Notes: generated from the letters alone by a model not told the origin. A stretch of 33,044 nucleotides of DNA from DASZYF01 sp035545535 (GCA_035545535.1 DASZYF010000017.1:1-33044), one strand, 5' to 3'. Counted from the stretch's first letter, positions 8,364 through 16,686 are shown. Numbers and translations are program-made.

Positions 8364-10313
8364 TCAGGTTTGGCTCGTCGGCTCCTCGGCGTCGGCCGCG
8401 GCCAGGGCCTTGATGCGCCGCCCCACCACCCGCAGGATCCGCTCCGCGACGGTCGGCGCGTCGGTCATGAGCTGCCGGAACGCCCGGCGGCTCCCGACGA
8501 GGTAGCGCAGCGGCTCGCTCGCGGTGACGGTCGCCGTGCGCGGGCGCCGGACCAGCAGCGCCATCTCGCCCACGATCTGACCCGGCCCGAGCCGGGCCAC
8601 CTCGCGCCCGCCGATGGTCACGGACACGCGGCCCTCGACGATCACGAAGAAGTGCCGCCCGACCCGGCCTTCGCGGCAGAGCACCGCGCCGGGCTGCGCG
8701 GTCACCGGCGTCATGAGGTCGGCGATGCGTTGCAGGTCGCGCGGCGCGCACCCGCGGAACGGACGCAGCGCGTTGAGCACACCGACGGTGACGGCGTCGC
8801 CGACGTACTGACGTCGCGGCGTCGCGGCGGCGACGTACACGGTGCCCAGCAGGCACACGACGGTGACGACCCACATCGCGTGGTGCAGGCCGGTGGTGAG
8901 CCCGGCGTCGGTCGCGGCCTTGAGCGGCGCCCCCTGCGGGCCGGCGACCTTCTGCGCGATCTGGGACACGGCCGGGCTCTGCTGCAGGAGGCTGATCTGA
9001 TCGCTCGACGCGAGGCCACGCAGGTCGTGTGCGATGTGCGCCCGGTACGCGGCGTTGAACAGCGAGCCGAGCAGCGCGAACGAGACGGCGGCGCACAGCT
9101 CGCGCAGCAGGTCGTTGAGCGCGGACGCGACGCCCTGCTGCGATGCCGGCAGCGCTTCGACGACGGAGTCGGTCGCCACCGGCGTTCCGACGGCCGACCC
9201 GATGCCGACGAAGCCGACGGCGACCGCGATCAACCAGTACCCGGTGTGCGGCGTGACGAAGGTGCAGAGCAGGCCGCCGATCGCGGTGGCGAGCACGCCG
9301 GCGATCATGATCGGCGCGCGGCCGAGGCGCAGGCTCAGCTGCACGGCGAAGATGCCGCCGGGGACGCCGGCCATGATCGGCAGCAGCGCGACCGCGGACA
9401 GCAGCGGGCCGTAGCCGCGCACGTAGGTCACGTACTGGATCGCGAGCAGGAAGATCCCGAACGTCCCGAAGAAGATGAGGAACACCGCCGCCGCGCCGGT
9501 GCCGACACCGCGCAGCCCGAAGATCCGCACGTCGAGCATCGGCACGCGGGCACGCAGCTCGCGCACGATGAACGCGGGGACCGCGAGGACGCCGGCGACG
9601 ATGCCCCCGAGCGTCAGCCCGTCGGTCCAGCCGCGCACCGGGCCCTCGTTGAACGCGAGCACGACGCCGGCGAACGCGATGACCGCGAACACCATCCCGG
9701 GACGGTCGAACGCGCGGCGGTCCTCGTCCTTGGAGTCCGGCGCGAAGCGCCAGCACAGCACGAGCACGACGGCGATGAACACCGCGCTCGAGACGAAGAC
9801 CGAACCGGGCCAGAACCACTGGACGAGCGCGCCGGATGCGAGCAGGCCGATGAGGGCGCCGGCACCGGTCGACGCGCTCCAGATCCCGATGCCGAGCGCG
9901 CGTTGCTCGGCCGGGAACGTCGCGGTGATCGTGCCGAGCGTCGCCGGGAACAGGTAGGCCGCGCCGGCGCCCGCGGTCGCCCGCGCGAAGATCAGCAGGC
10001 CCGGCCCGTCCGCGAGCGCGGCGAGCACCGCGGACGCGAGCAGCACCGTGAGGCCGACGAGCAGCGCCCGGCGGCGCCCGTACCGATCGCCGAGGGCACC
10101 GGCGGGCAGCACGAGCGCCGCCAGCACGAGCGGGTAGACGTCGACCGCCCACTGCAGCTGCACCTGCGTCGCGTGCAGGTCCCGCGCGAGGCCCGGCAGC
10201 GCCGGAGCGAGCCCGACGTTGAAGATGACGACGACGAGGGCCGCGGTCACGAGCCCCAGCAGGGCGGACGGCACCTGCTTGGCGTCGAGCACCCGCCCGC
10301 CCGGTTCCGTCAC
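8364..10313 (-). CDS. MFS transporter (DHA2-like) fused to a cyclic-nucleotide-binding domain
   Basis: A 649-residue protein with two parts. Residues about 10-480 form a drug/H+ antiporter-type MFS unit of about 14 helices: the first includes LLGLVTAALVVVIFNVGLAP, and the loop motif LGDRYGRRRALLVGL lies between helices 2 and 3. After a short linker, residues about 505-635 form a cyclic-nucleotide-binding domain. Its phosphate-binding cassette G582-E-M-A-L-L...P-R592-T-A-T is intact, so cAMP or cGMP binding is plausible. The expected outcome is nucleotide-gated efflux, an inference from architecture. GTG start with GGGGGG ahead of it. Twenty-four bases upstream of the MerR gene on the same strand. 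Confidence 0.9.
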   Translation of the reverse strand: MTEPGGRVLDAKQVPSALLGLVTAALVVVIFNVGLAPALPGLARDLHATQVQLQWAVDVYPLVLAALVLPAGALGDRYGRRRALLVGLTVLLASAVLAALADGPGLLIFARATAGAGAAYLFPATLGTITATFPAEQRALGIGIWSASTGAGALIGLLASGALVQWFWPGSVFVSSAVFIAVVLVLCWRFAPDSKDEDRRAFDRPGMVFAVIAFAGVVLAFNEGPVRGWTDGLTLGGIVAGVLAVPAFIVRELRARVPMLDVRIFGLRGVGTGAAAVFLIFFGTFGIFLLAIQYVTYVRGYGPLLSAVALLPIMAGVPGGIFAVQLSLRLGRAPIMIAGVLATAIGGLLCTFVTPHTGYWLIAVAVGFVGIGSAVGTPVATDSVVEALPASQQGVASALNDLLRELCAAVSFALLGSLFNAAYRAHIAHDLRGLASSDQISLLQQSPAVSQIAQKVAGPQGAPLKAATDAGLTTGLHHAMWVVTVVCLLGTVYVAAATPRRQYVGDAVTVGVLNALRPFRGCAPRDLQRIADLMTPVTAQPGAVLCREGRVGRHFFVIVEGRVSVTIGGREVARLGPGQIVGEMALLVRRPRTATVTASEPLRYLVGSRRAFRQLMTDAPTVAERILRVVGRRIKALAAADAEEPTSQT

Positions 10314-10458
10314 GCGACCCCCCAGCCCGTCCGGCTCACCGTAGCGACGGAGCGGTCACGCGCCCGGCCGCATCCCGTCGGTGCGGCGACGGCCGACGTG
10401 CAGGACGGCAAGCAGGACGACGGGCACGACGAGGCGCGCGGAAGGCTCCGAGCCACTG

Positions 10459-10530
10459 AGCCCCGTGTCCGACTTGAACGGACGACCGCTCGCTTACAAG
10501 GCGAGTGCTCTACCACTGAGCTAACGGGGC
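10459..10530 (-). tRNA. tRNA-Thr (anticodon TGT)
   Basis: The minus strand folds into a full cloverleaf of 72 bases: acceptor GCCCCGT with ACGGGGC, D arm GCTC/GAGC, anticodon stem CTCGC/GCGAG with loop CTTGTAA (anticodon TGT, reads ACA), five-base variable loop, and T arm GTCCG-TTCAAGT-CGGAC. The discriminator base is T and no CCA is encoded. The 145-base gap on its left, up to the MFS start, shows no other feature. Confidence 0.96.
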
Positions 10531-10558
10531 AGCTGACGGGCAGCCCACCAAGTCTGCT

Positions 10559-11317
10559 CTACGGCGTGAGGGCGGTCAGCGCGGCGACGACGGCGTCGCC
10601 GACGGCGGCGTCACCGTCGACGACGATGCCGTCGCGCGTGCCGTCGCTGCGGCCGCAGAACAGCGTGACGAGCTGCTCGAGCGGGAACGTCACTGTCGTC
10701 GTGGGCGTCCCCACGTCGGTGGTCAGCGCGTCGGCACCGACGCGGACGATGACCCGCACGTCCGCGACACCCGCCGCCTCGAGGATCGACGGCACGCCGA
10801 GGCTGATGCGCGTCGCGGTCACGTGCGCCGCGACGCCGTCGAGGTTGCCGGGCTTGCCGAGCGCGCGCCGCACGTCCTGCTCGTGCGCGAGGCAGTCGAA
10901 CACGCGCAGGCCGAGCGCCCCGCTCGCCTTCGTGAGGCCGCGCATGCCGCGGATCTCCTGGTCGGCGTCGTCGCCCAGCCCGCGCAGGTAGGCGAGCCGC
11001 TCCGCGGTGATCGAGCGCAGCTCGGCCAGCACCTCCGCGTTGCTCCAGGAGCGGCGCCGGTCGACGAGGTTCTCCATCATCTGGCCGAGGCCGTCGCGCA
11101 CGTGCGGTGCGGGCGGGGCGGTGTGCTCGGGCTCGTCCCGTCCGGCGAGCAGCACCTCGAGCGACGCGACGTGCGCGACGTTGTCCTTGACGGTCCAGCC
11201 CGGGCAGCCGGTGCTTGCCTGCCAGTCGGCGTCGGCGATGCCGTCGACCGTGTCGGCAAGGCCGGTCCACGTCTCCTCGAGGGCGTCGACGTAGCGCTGC
11301 AGGCCCGGGCTGCTCAT
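10559..11317 (-). CDS. Maleylpyruvate isomerase / DinB-fold family protein
   Basis: A 252-residue protein of the actinobacterial family that includes mycothiol-dependent maleylpyruvate isomerase. The N-terminal four-helix DinB-like domain carries the usual metal-binding pattern: the first histidine in CPGWTVKDNVAHVASLE, and the last in FDCLAHEQDVRRALG with the HEQD motif. The C-terminal half holds a sterol-carrier-like alpha/beta region ending VDGDAAVGDAVVAALTALTP. Known members use mycothiol or related thiols, but the substrate here cannot be stated. I chose ATG 11317; a GTG nine bases upstream is an alternative. It is divergent from the hotdog gene. Confidence 0.8.
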   Translation of the reverse strand: MSSPGLQRYVDALEETWTGLADTVDGIADADWQASTGCPGWTVKDNVAHVASLEVLLAGRDEPEHTAPPAPHVRDGLGQMMENLVDRRRSWSNAEVLAELRSITAERLAYLRGLGDDADQEIRGMRGLTKASGALGLRVFDCLAHEQDVRRALGKPGNLDGVAAHVTATRISLGVPSILEAAGVADVRVIVRVGADALTTDVGTPTTTVTFPLEQLVTLFCGRSDGTRDGIVVDGDAAVGDAVVAALTALTP

Positions 11318-11381
11318 GGCGCTCACCCTGCCATGCGCGGAGGCCTGTCCGCCGGAGGCTACCGGTGAGTAACATCGCGGC

Positions 11382-11840
11382 ATGACACCCGAGGGAGCCC
11401 AGCTCGCCGAGGGGCTGCGCGCCGCGGTCCCCTTCAACACCACGCTCGGTCTCGAGTACCTCGAGATCACGGCCGAGCGCGCGGTGTTCCGGATGCCCGA
11501 CCGGCCCGAGGTGCACAACCACGTCGGCGGTCCGCACGCCGCGGCGCAGTTCGGCCTCGCGGAGGCCGCGTCGGGAGCGGTGATCCTCGCGGCGTTCGCC
11601 GACCAGATGGAGCGCGCGCTGCCGCTCGCCGCGAGCGCCGAGGTGAGCTACCGGCGCCTCGCGATGGGGGCCGTCACCGCGGAGGCAACGCTCGGGCGGA
11701 CGCGCGACGAGGTCGTGGCCGAGCTCGACGCGGGGACGCAGCCGCGCATCCCGGTCACGGTGGTCATCCGCACCGAGGACGGCACCGAGACGACGCAGGT
11801 GACGATCACCTGGGCGCTGCGGCTGAAGCGACCTTCCTAG
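11382..11840 (+). CDS. Hotdog-fold thioesterase-like protein (DUF4442/PaaI type)
   Basis: A 152-residue single hotdog domain. The central helix motif HNHVGGPHAAAQFGLAEAASG matches the acyl-CoA thioesterase-like DUF4442 group; the flanking strands PLAASAEVSYRRLAMGAVTAEATL and PVTVVIRTEDGTETTQVTITWAL complete the fold. Such proteins hydrolyse or bind acyl-CoA, but the acyl group is unknown. The start is an ATG at 11382, with AACATCGCGGC just before it and no strong Shine-Dalgarno. Its last 35 bases overlap, tail to tail, the end of the histidine-kinase-like gene on the other strand. Confidence 0.85.
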   Translation: MTPEGAQLAEGLRAAVPFNTTLGLEYLEITAERAVFRMPDRPEVHNHVGGPHAAAQFGLAEAASGAVILAAFADQMERALPLAASAEVSYRRLAMGAVTAEATLGRTRDEVVAELDAGTQPRIPVTVVIRTEDGTETTQVTITWALRLKRPS

Positions 11841-12561
11841 GCGCGGCGAGCCGGGCCGGTGCGCTCGGCAACGTCACCGTGTAGCGCGGCGGCACGGCCT
11901 GCCACGCGAACGCTCCACCGAGTGACTCCACCCGGCGCCGGGTGACGGCTGCGAGCAGCGGGCTCGGGCCACCGCGGTCCGGACGGCCGGGGGTGTCACG
12001 CCACGCGTCGGTGCTCACCGACAGCTCGACGCCGCCGTCACGGGCCGCCGCGGCGATGGTGACGATCGACCCCGCCGGGACGCGGTCGACGAGGTAGGCA
12101 CCGAGGTCGTGCAGCACCGCCTGCAGCGCGGGGCCGACGCCGTACGCCGGGGGGAGGCCGGCCTCGACGTCGCAGTGCACGAGGACGTTGCGAGCTGCTC
12201 CACGCTCGACGAGCCCGGGCGCCACCTCGCGCAGAGCCGGGATGACGAGACCGGAGACGAGCGGAGGGCCGTCGGGATCCTCCCGCGCCATCGCGAGCAG
12301 GTCGTCGGTGAGCGCGATGACCTGGCCGACCGCCTCCCGCACGGCGGCGAGCGCCTCGTGCGAGCCGGCCACCGCACCGTCGTCCTGCAGCACGTCGACC
12401 TGCCCGCGGATCACGGCGAGCGGGGTGCGCACCTCGTGCACGAGCGCGAGCACGAGGTCGCGGTGGTCGCGCAGGATCTGCTCGGCCTGCTCGCGCGGGC
12501 TGGGGCGGAACGCGGTCGCGGACCGGGCCCGCCGGGGCGAACGCGACCCACGCACCAGCAC
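11806..12561 (-). CDS. Sensor-less histidine-kinase-like protein with degenerate ATPase domain
   Basis: A 251-residue soluble protein. Residues about 25-95 form a HisKA dimerisation/phosphoacceptor domain with H42 in LALVHEVRTPLAVIRGQ. The C-terminal region follows a HATPase outline, but its ATP-binding boxes are poor: the N-box Asn is missing (VLHDLGAYLVDRVP), and no DxGxG or second glycine box is visible before VTRRRVESLGGAF. It may therefore be a pseudo-kinase or phosphotransfer scaffold. There is no sensor or membrane segment. I chose the GTG at 12561 because GGAGG lies four bases upstream; the frame is open to 12798 but that would overlap the divergent gene. It sits back to back with a receiver protein, its likely partner. 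Confidence 0.7.
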   Translation of the reverse strand: MLVRGSRSPRRARSATAFRPSPREQAEQILRDHRDLVLALVHEVRTPLAVIRGQVDVLQDDGAVAGSHEALAAVREAVGQVIALTDDLLAMAREDPDGPPLVSGLVIPALREVAPGLVERGAARNVLVHCDVEAGLPPAYGVGPALQAVLHDLGAYLVDRVPAGSIVTIAAAARDGGVELSVSTDAWRDTPGRPDRGGPSPLLAAVTRRRVESLGGAFAWQAVPPRYTVTLPSAPARLAAPRKVASAAAPR

Positions 12562-12736
12562 CGCGCCTCCGTCCGTCGGGCGGGTCCCGGGCGTGCGCGC
12601 CCCGTCGAGGGCGCAGCCCGGCACCGCGCCCCGGGCACGGGGTGTGCCACGATCGGCAGGCGCTCCCACGAGCGTGCCGCTGCCCCGCCAGCGGGACCGA
12701 GCGAGTGTCGGGTTCCCGACAGGACCGGAGGCGGCC

Positions 12737-13702
12737 GTGGCCGACCGCGATCCGGAGCTGTCCGCGGTCCTGCTCGTCGACCTCAGCGCGCCCGGCACCG
12801 CGGCCGGGGTGGCGCTCGCGTGGGACGACGTCGCCGAGACCGTCGGCCGCTACACCGGGCGGGCCTACGCCGGCCCGGGCGAGAGCCTCGTCGCGTTCTT
12901 CCCCATCCCCGGAGACGCGGTGCGCTGCGGCGAGGAGGTCAGCCGCACCGCCGGCGCGCGCGGCTGCGTGCACGTCGGCGAGGTCGCCTCGGACGGGCGC
13001 ACCGCCCGCGGCAAGGCGGTCGAGGTGGCGGCCCACCACGTGTCGGCCGCCCGCCCCGGCGAGGTGCTCGTCACGCGCACCGTCACCGAGCTCTGCGCCG
13101 GCTCCGGCCTGCGGTTCCGCGAGCACGACGGCGCGCTGCTCGACCCCGACGACGCTCGCGTCTACGTCGTCGACCCCGCGGAGCAACCGCCGGTCACGCC
13201 CGCCGTCGCGGAGCGCCCGGCCGAGCCGAGCCCGCGCGCGCCGGTCACGCGACTCGTCGTCGTCGACGACCACCCTCTGTGGCGGCAGACGCTGGCCAAG
13301 GTCATCGAGAGCCGCCGGGTGGGCACGGTCGTCGGGCAGGCAGGTGACGCGGCGACCGCGGTCGCGCTGGTCACGGACCAGCGCCCGGACGTGGTCGTGA
13401 TGGACGTGCACCTGCCCGACGAGAGCGGCGTCGCCGCCACCCGCCGCATCGTCGCGAGCTCTCCCGAGACCCGTGTCCTCATGCTGTCGTCGTCCGACGA
13501 GCCCGAGGACGTGCTCGCGGCCGTCACCGCGGGAGCCAGCGGCTACCTGCTCAAGACCGCCGAGTCGCGCGACATCGCCGAGGCCGTCCGGAGGGTTGCC
13601 TCGGGCGAGCTCGTCTTCCCGCCCGCGCTCGCCACGGTGGTCCTCGATGCCTTGCGGGAACGCGCGGGCCCCCGTGAACAGCCCACCCGACCGCCCATCT
13701 GA
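12737..13702 (+). CDS. Cyclase-homology domain fused to a response-regulator receiver
   Basis: A 321-residue two-domain protein. Residues about 8-130 follow the class III nucleotidyl cyclase homology domain (LLVDLS, AVRCGEEV, GCVHVGEV, AARPGEVLVTRTVTELCAGSGLRFREHDG). One metal-binding Asp may remain (D15), but the second-metal position reads GPGES rather than GDG, and the end-helix Arg is His. Catalysis is therefore doubtful. Residues 172-300 form a complete NarL-type receiver: D177, D178, phospho-acceptor D223, S251 and K273. There is no DNA-binding output domain. The start GTG 12737 follows GGAGG at five bases. It is divergent from the kinase-like gene and 118 bases ahead of a Crp gene, suggesting a signalling module. 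Confidence 0.75.
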   Translation: MADRDPELSAVLLVDLSAPGTAAGVALAWDDVAETVGRYTGRAYAGPGESLVAFFPIPGDAVRCGEEVSRTAGARGCVHVGEVASDGRTARGKAVEVAAHHVSAARPGEVLVTRTVTELCAGSGLRFREHDGALLDPDDARVYVVDPAEQPPVTPAVAERPAEPSPRAPVTRLVVVDDHPLWRQTLAKVIESRRVGTVVGQAGDAATAVALVTDQRPDVVVMDVHLPDESGVAATRRIVASSPETRVLMLSSSDEPEDVLAAVTAGASGYLLKTAESRDIAEAVRRVASGELVFPPALATVVLDALRERAGPREQPTRPPI

Positions 13703-13820
13703 ACCGTTGCGCCGTGCAAACCGAACAGTCGGGGATCCGACGGTCACGCCGCACGTTCTGCGCGCCTTCTCCTACGATCAGCGAGAACCGGGGCATCACC
13801 GGTGAGGTTGGGGGCAGTGC

Positions 13821-14570
13821 GTGACTGGGGCGGCCGGTGGGACCGGTGCGACGGGGACAGCCGCAGCCCTGGCGGCGGTCGAGCTGTTCGCCGGGCTGAG
13901 CCCCGAGGTCCTCGAGGCGCTGGCGGCCCGCACGGTCTCCCGCACGTTCCGCAAGGGCGAGGTCGTGCTCCAGCAGGGTGCCGAGGGTGACGCGCTCCTG
14001 GTGCTGACGTCCGGTTCGGTCGCGGTGGCCCGGCTGTCACCGACCGGCGAGCGCATGGTCCTCAACGTCTTCCGCCCGCCGGACGCGCTCGGCGAGCTGG
14101 CGCTGCTCGACGGCGAGCCCCGCTCGGCCGAGATCGAGGCGCTCGAGCCGACCACGGTCCTGTTCCTGCCCCGCAGCGCGTTCCTCGAGCTCGTGCACGC
14201 GGAGCCCGCACTCGTCGTGCCGCTGCTGCGCACGCTCGCGAAGATGCTGCGCCGCCTGACCGACCAGACCAGCGACTACGTGTTCCTCGACCTCGCGGGC
14301 CGGCTGGCGAAGACGCTGGTGCAGCTCGGCGACCAGGTCCGCCCCGGCAAGGACTCGGTGGTCATCGAGGTGACGCAGGGGCGGCTGGCCGAGATGGTCG
14401 GCGGCAGCCGGCAGAGCGTGAACCAGGCGCTTGCGGGCTTCGCGTCCCGCGGGCTCTGCGAGGTGGAGGGCCGCTCGGTGCGGCTGCTCGACCGGGCCGC
14501 GCTGCGGCGCCGCGCGAAGCTGCCCGACGTCGACGCCACCCCGGCCCGGCCGGGGATGCCGCGCCGCTAG
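13821..14570 (+). CDS. Crp/Fnr family transcriptional regulator
   Basis: A 249-residue regulator. Residues about 18-135 are a cyclic-nucleotide-binding domain with phosphate-binding cassette G91-E-L-A-L-L-D-G-E-P-R101-S-A, which keeps the Glu and Arg needed for cAMP. The long dimer helix includes LLRTLAKMLRRLTDQ. The C-terminal winged helix has VTQGRLAEMVGGSRQSVNQALAGFASRGLCEV. This layout matches actinobacterial CRP homologues. The GTG at 13821 is the first plausible start, preceded by a GGGGGC purine stretch. It lies downstream of the cyclase-like/receiver gene and ends 17 bases before the stop of the convergent sigma-factor gene. Target genes cannot be inferred. Confidence 0.92.
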   Translation: MTGAAGGTGATGTAAALAAVELFAGLSPEVLEALAARTVSRTFRKGEVVLQQGAEGDALLVLTSGSVAVARLSPTGERMVLNVFRPPDALGELALLDGEPRSAEIEALEPTTVLFLPRSAFLELVHAEPALVVPLLRTLAKMLRRLTDQTSDYVFLDLAGRLAKTLVQLGDQVRPGKDSVVIEVTQGRLAEMVGGSRQSVNQALAGFASRGLCEVEGRSVRLLDRAALRRRAKLPDVDATPARPGMPRR

Positions 14571-14587
14571 GCGAGCTGGGCGCCGCG

Positions 14588-15259
14588 TCAGCCGCGCTCG
14601 GCGAGCGTGCGGCTGTGCAGGTGCGACTCGAGCTTGCGCTTCACGCGCTGCAGCGCGTTGTCGACCGCCTTCGTGTGGCGGGCGGTGAGCTCGGCGATCT
14701 CGACGTAGGACTTGCCCTCGACGTAGAGCCGGAGGACCTCGACCTCGAGGTCGGACAGCACGTCCTGCACGTGCGCCTGCAGGGCGCGGATGCGCTCGGC
14801 GCTGATGATGATGTCGGCCGGGTCGTTGCTGCCGCGCGACGGCAGGACGTCGCCGAGCTCCCGGTCGTCGTCCTCGTCGCTGGCGACGGGACGGGAGAAG
14901 CTCACGTAGGAGTTGAGCGGACCGTGCTTGTGCCGGTTGGCCGCCTTGACCGCGCTGATCATCTGGCGGGTCACGCACATCTCGGCGAACGTGCGGAACG
15001 AGACGTGGTGGCTCGCGTCGAAGTCGCGCACGGCCTTGTAGAGGCCGATCATCCCCTCCTGCACGACGTCCTCATGCTCGCCGCCGACCAGGAAGTAGGA
15101 GCGGGCCTTGGCACGGGCGAAGCCGCGGTAGCGCCCGAGCAGGGTGGCCAGCGCGACGTCGTCGCCCTGGCGCGACTGCGCGACGAGGGTCTCGTCGCTC
15201 ATGTCGGCGGGCGCGGCGGCCTTCACCGGGGACGAGGACCGCACGGCTCTTCGGAGCAC
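14588..15259 (-). CDS. Sigma-70 family factor (SigH/sigma-30-like)
   Basis: An alternative RNA polymerase sigma factor of the sporulation SigH-like group. Region 2 contains GRYRGFARAKARSYFLVGGEHEDVVQEGMIGLYKAVRDFD and FRTFAEMCVTRQMISAVKAANRHKH; region 4 contains LSDLEVEVLRLYVEGKSYVEIAELTARHTKAVDNALQRVKRKLESHL. The region order and the DVVQEGMIGLYKA core motif are clear. I took GTG 15259 (224 codons) because GGGAGG stands eight bases upstream; the ATG at 15202 is a shorter alternative with no Shine-Dalgarno. It is downstream of rlmB on the same strand, as in other actinobacteria. A 10-bp hairpin lies upstream in its leader. Confidence 0.9.
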   Translation of the reverse strand: MLRRAVRSSSPVKAAAPADMSDETLVAQSRQGDDVALATLLGRYRGFARAKARSYFLVGGEHEDVVQEGMIGLYKAVRDFDASHHVSFRTFAEMCVTRQMISAVKAANRHKHGPLNSYVSFSRPVASDEDDDRELGDVLPSRGSNDPADIIISAERIRALQAHVQDVLSDLEVEVLRLYVEGKSYVEIAELTARHTKAVDNALQRVKRKLESHLHSRTLAERG

Positions 15260-15323
15260 GGAGCATGCCTCCCGTCGGGGGCCGGGGCGCCCGGAGGCGC
15301 TGCGGGGCGTGCCGAAAAGGTAC

Positions 15324-15347
15324 AGACCAGGACACAGGTCCTGGTCT
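15324..15347. other. Perfect 10-bp inverted repeat upstream of the sigma-factor gene
   Basis: AGACCAGGAC, loop ACAG, then GTCCTGGTCT form a perfect hairpin about 65 bases before the sigma-factor start, in the 201-base gap after rlmB. A second smaller hairpin, TCACCC-TTGC-GGGTGA, lies at 15367-15382. They could end rlmB transcription or act as an operator or leader structure. Neither is followed by a T-run. Confidence 0.5.
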
Positions 15348-15460
15348 CTGCCAGCACAACGAACGCTCACCCTTGCGGGTGACGCCCTAACGCCCGGAGA
15401 TCTTGCTGTCCGGAGCAAGCACGATCATGGGCCCGCTCGCAGGCTTCCGGCGCCCGGCGG

Positions 15461-16408
15461 TCAGGCGCCGCGGCGCCTCCGGGCGACCTCAGCCAGCGCG
15501 ACCCCCGCGGCGACCGCCGCGTTGAGGCTCTCGACGGTGCCGGCCATGGGGATGCGGACCCGCAGGTCGCAGCGCTCGCCGACCAGGCGCGAGAGACCGC
15601 CGCCCTCGCCGCCGACGACCAGGGCGATGGGTCCGGTGGCCGCCTCGAGGTCGTCGAGGTCGAGCTCGCCGTCGGCGTCGAGGCCCACGACCAGCAGCCC
15701 GGCGTCGGCGAAGGACAGCAGCGTGCGGGACAGGTTCGTGGCCCGCGCGACCGGGACCCGGGCGAGCGCCCCGGCGCTCGCCTTCCACGCGGCGGCGGTG
15801 ACGCCCGCGGCCCGACGCTCCGGCACCACGACGCCGTGCCCGCCGAACGCGGCGACGGAGCGGGCGATGGCGCCGAGGTTGCCCGGGTCGGTCACGCCGT
15901 CGAGCGCGACGAGCAGCGGCGGCTCGGCGTGCTCGCGCGCGGCGGCGAGCACGTCGTCCGGGTGCGCGTAGGCGTACGGCGGCACGCGCAGGGCGAGGCC
16001 CTGGTGCACGCCCGCCGCCCGGCGGTCGAGCGTGGAGCGCGGGATCTCGCTGATGGGCAGCCCGCGCTTGCGGGCGAGGGCGAGCGCCTCGGTCGTGCGG
16101 TCGTCGCCGTCGAGGCCGAGCGCCACCAGCAGCTCGAGCGCGGGCACGCGGGCCCGCAACGCCTCGACGACCGGGTTGCGCCCGGCGACCAGCTCGGCGT
16201 CGTCCTCGGCCCGGCGCTGCGGTGGGCGACGGGTCGACGCGGGCTGCGTGGTCGTGCTGCGCGGGGTCGTGCTGCGTGTGGCCGACGAGGCGCGGCGCGA
16301 GGCCGGGTGTCCCTTGCGCGCCGACGCGGGCGGCGTCGGCCCCTTGCCGGCGAGCCGCTTGCGCCCGTGCCCGCCCGTGCCGACGGAGGGCCCCTTCTTG
16401 CTCGCCAT
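15461..16408 (-). CDS. rlmB: TrmH/RlmB family 23S rRNA 2'-O-ribose methyltransferase
   Basis: An SPOUT-class RNA methyltransferase of 315 residues. After a Lys/Arg/Pro/Thr-rich disordered leader (residues about 1-70), there is a substrate-binding domain starting ELVAGRNPVVEALRA, and a knotted catalytic domain with the three TrmH motifs: VALDGVTDPGNLGAIARSV, LVVGGEGGGLSRLV and IPMAGTVESLNAAVAAGVAL. Expected role is 2'-O-methylation of 23S rRNA (G2251 in E. coli numbering) using SAM. ATG 16408 was chosen over a TTG nine bases upstream. In other actinobacteria cysS lies directly upstream; here it is absent, and a palindromic repeat element fills the gap. Confidence 0.9.
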   Translation of the reverse strand: MASKKGPSVGTGGHGRKRLAGKGPTPPASARKGHPASRRASSATRSTTPRSTTTQPASTRRPPQRRAEDDAELVAGRNPVVEALRARVPALELLVALGLDGDDRTTEALALARKRGLPISEIPRSTLDRRAAGVHQGLALRVPPYAYAHPDDVLAAAREHAEPPLLVALDGVTDPGNLGAIARSVAAFGGHGVVVPERRAAGVTAAAWKASAGALARVPVARATNLSRTLLSFADAGLLVVGLDADGELDLDDLEAATGPIALVVGGEGGGLSRLVGERCDLRVRIPMAGTVESLNAAVAAGVALAEVARRRRGA

Positions 16409-16452
16409 GGTGGTCAAGCCTAGGTCCGACCGACGCCGTGCGCTGACGCGCC

Positions 16453-16686
16453 CGAGCGACGAAGGCCGGCTGCCGAGGGCGTGCGTGGCCGGCCCCGCCG
16501 TTCGGTGCGGGCCGGTTGCCGGTGCTCAAGGACATGTGCAGTCGATCAAGGACTCGTGGGGGTCCGATCGGCGATCCGACCCGCGGTTGTCCTTGGTCGA
16601 CTGCGGTTGTCCTTGATCGACACGCCCGCCGCAGCGAACCGTTCGGTCCCACCGGCACCCACCTCGTGAGCCGCCTCGGACGCTCG
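16453..16686. repeat. Palindromic intergenic element, copy A (MITE/REP-like)
   Basis: A 234-bp element between ispF and rlmB. Ends: CGAGCGACGAAGGCCGGCTG... (16453-16481) and an imperfect inverted partner at 16659-16686. Left arm: TCAAGGAC at 16526 and 16546, exactly 20 bp apart. Centre: hairpin GGGTCCGATC / GATCCGACCC with one mismatch (16560-16582). Right arm: GTCCTTGGTCGAC at 16589 and GTCCTTGATCGAC at 16609, again 20 bp apart. GTCGATCAAGGAC (16541) is a perfect inverse of the 16609 copy. The same plan and sequence occur at 32339-32593. No ORF or transposase is inside. The remainder of the 16409-16705 gap shows nothing else. Confidence 0.8.

Noticed and set aside
8361..10991. 876-codon plus-strand open frame
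   Set aside because: It runs antisense through the MFS-CNMP gene and across the tRNA, and lacks any domain.
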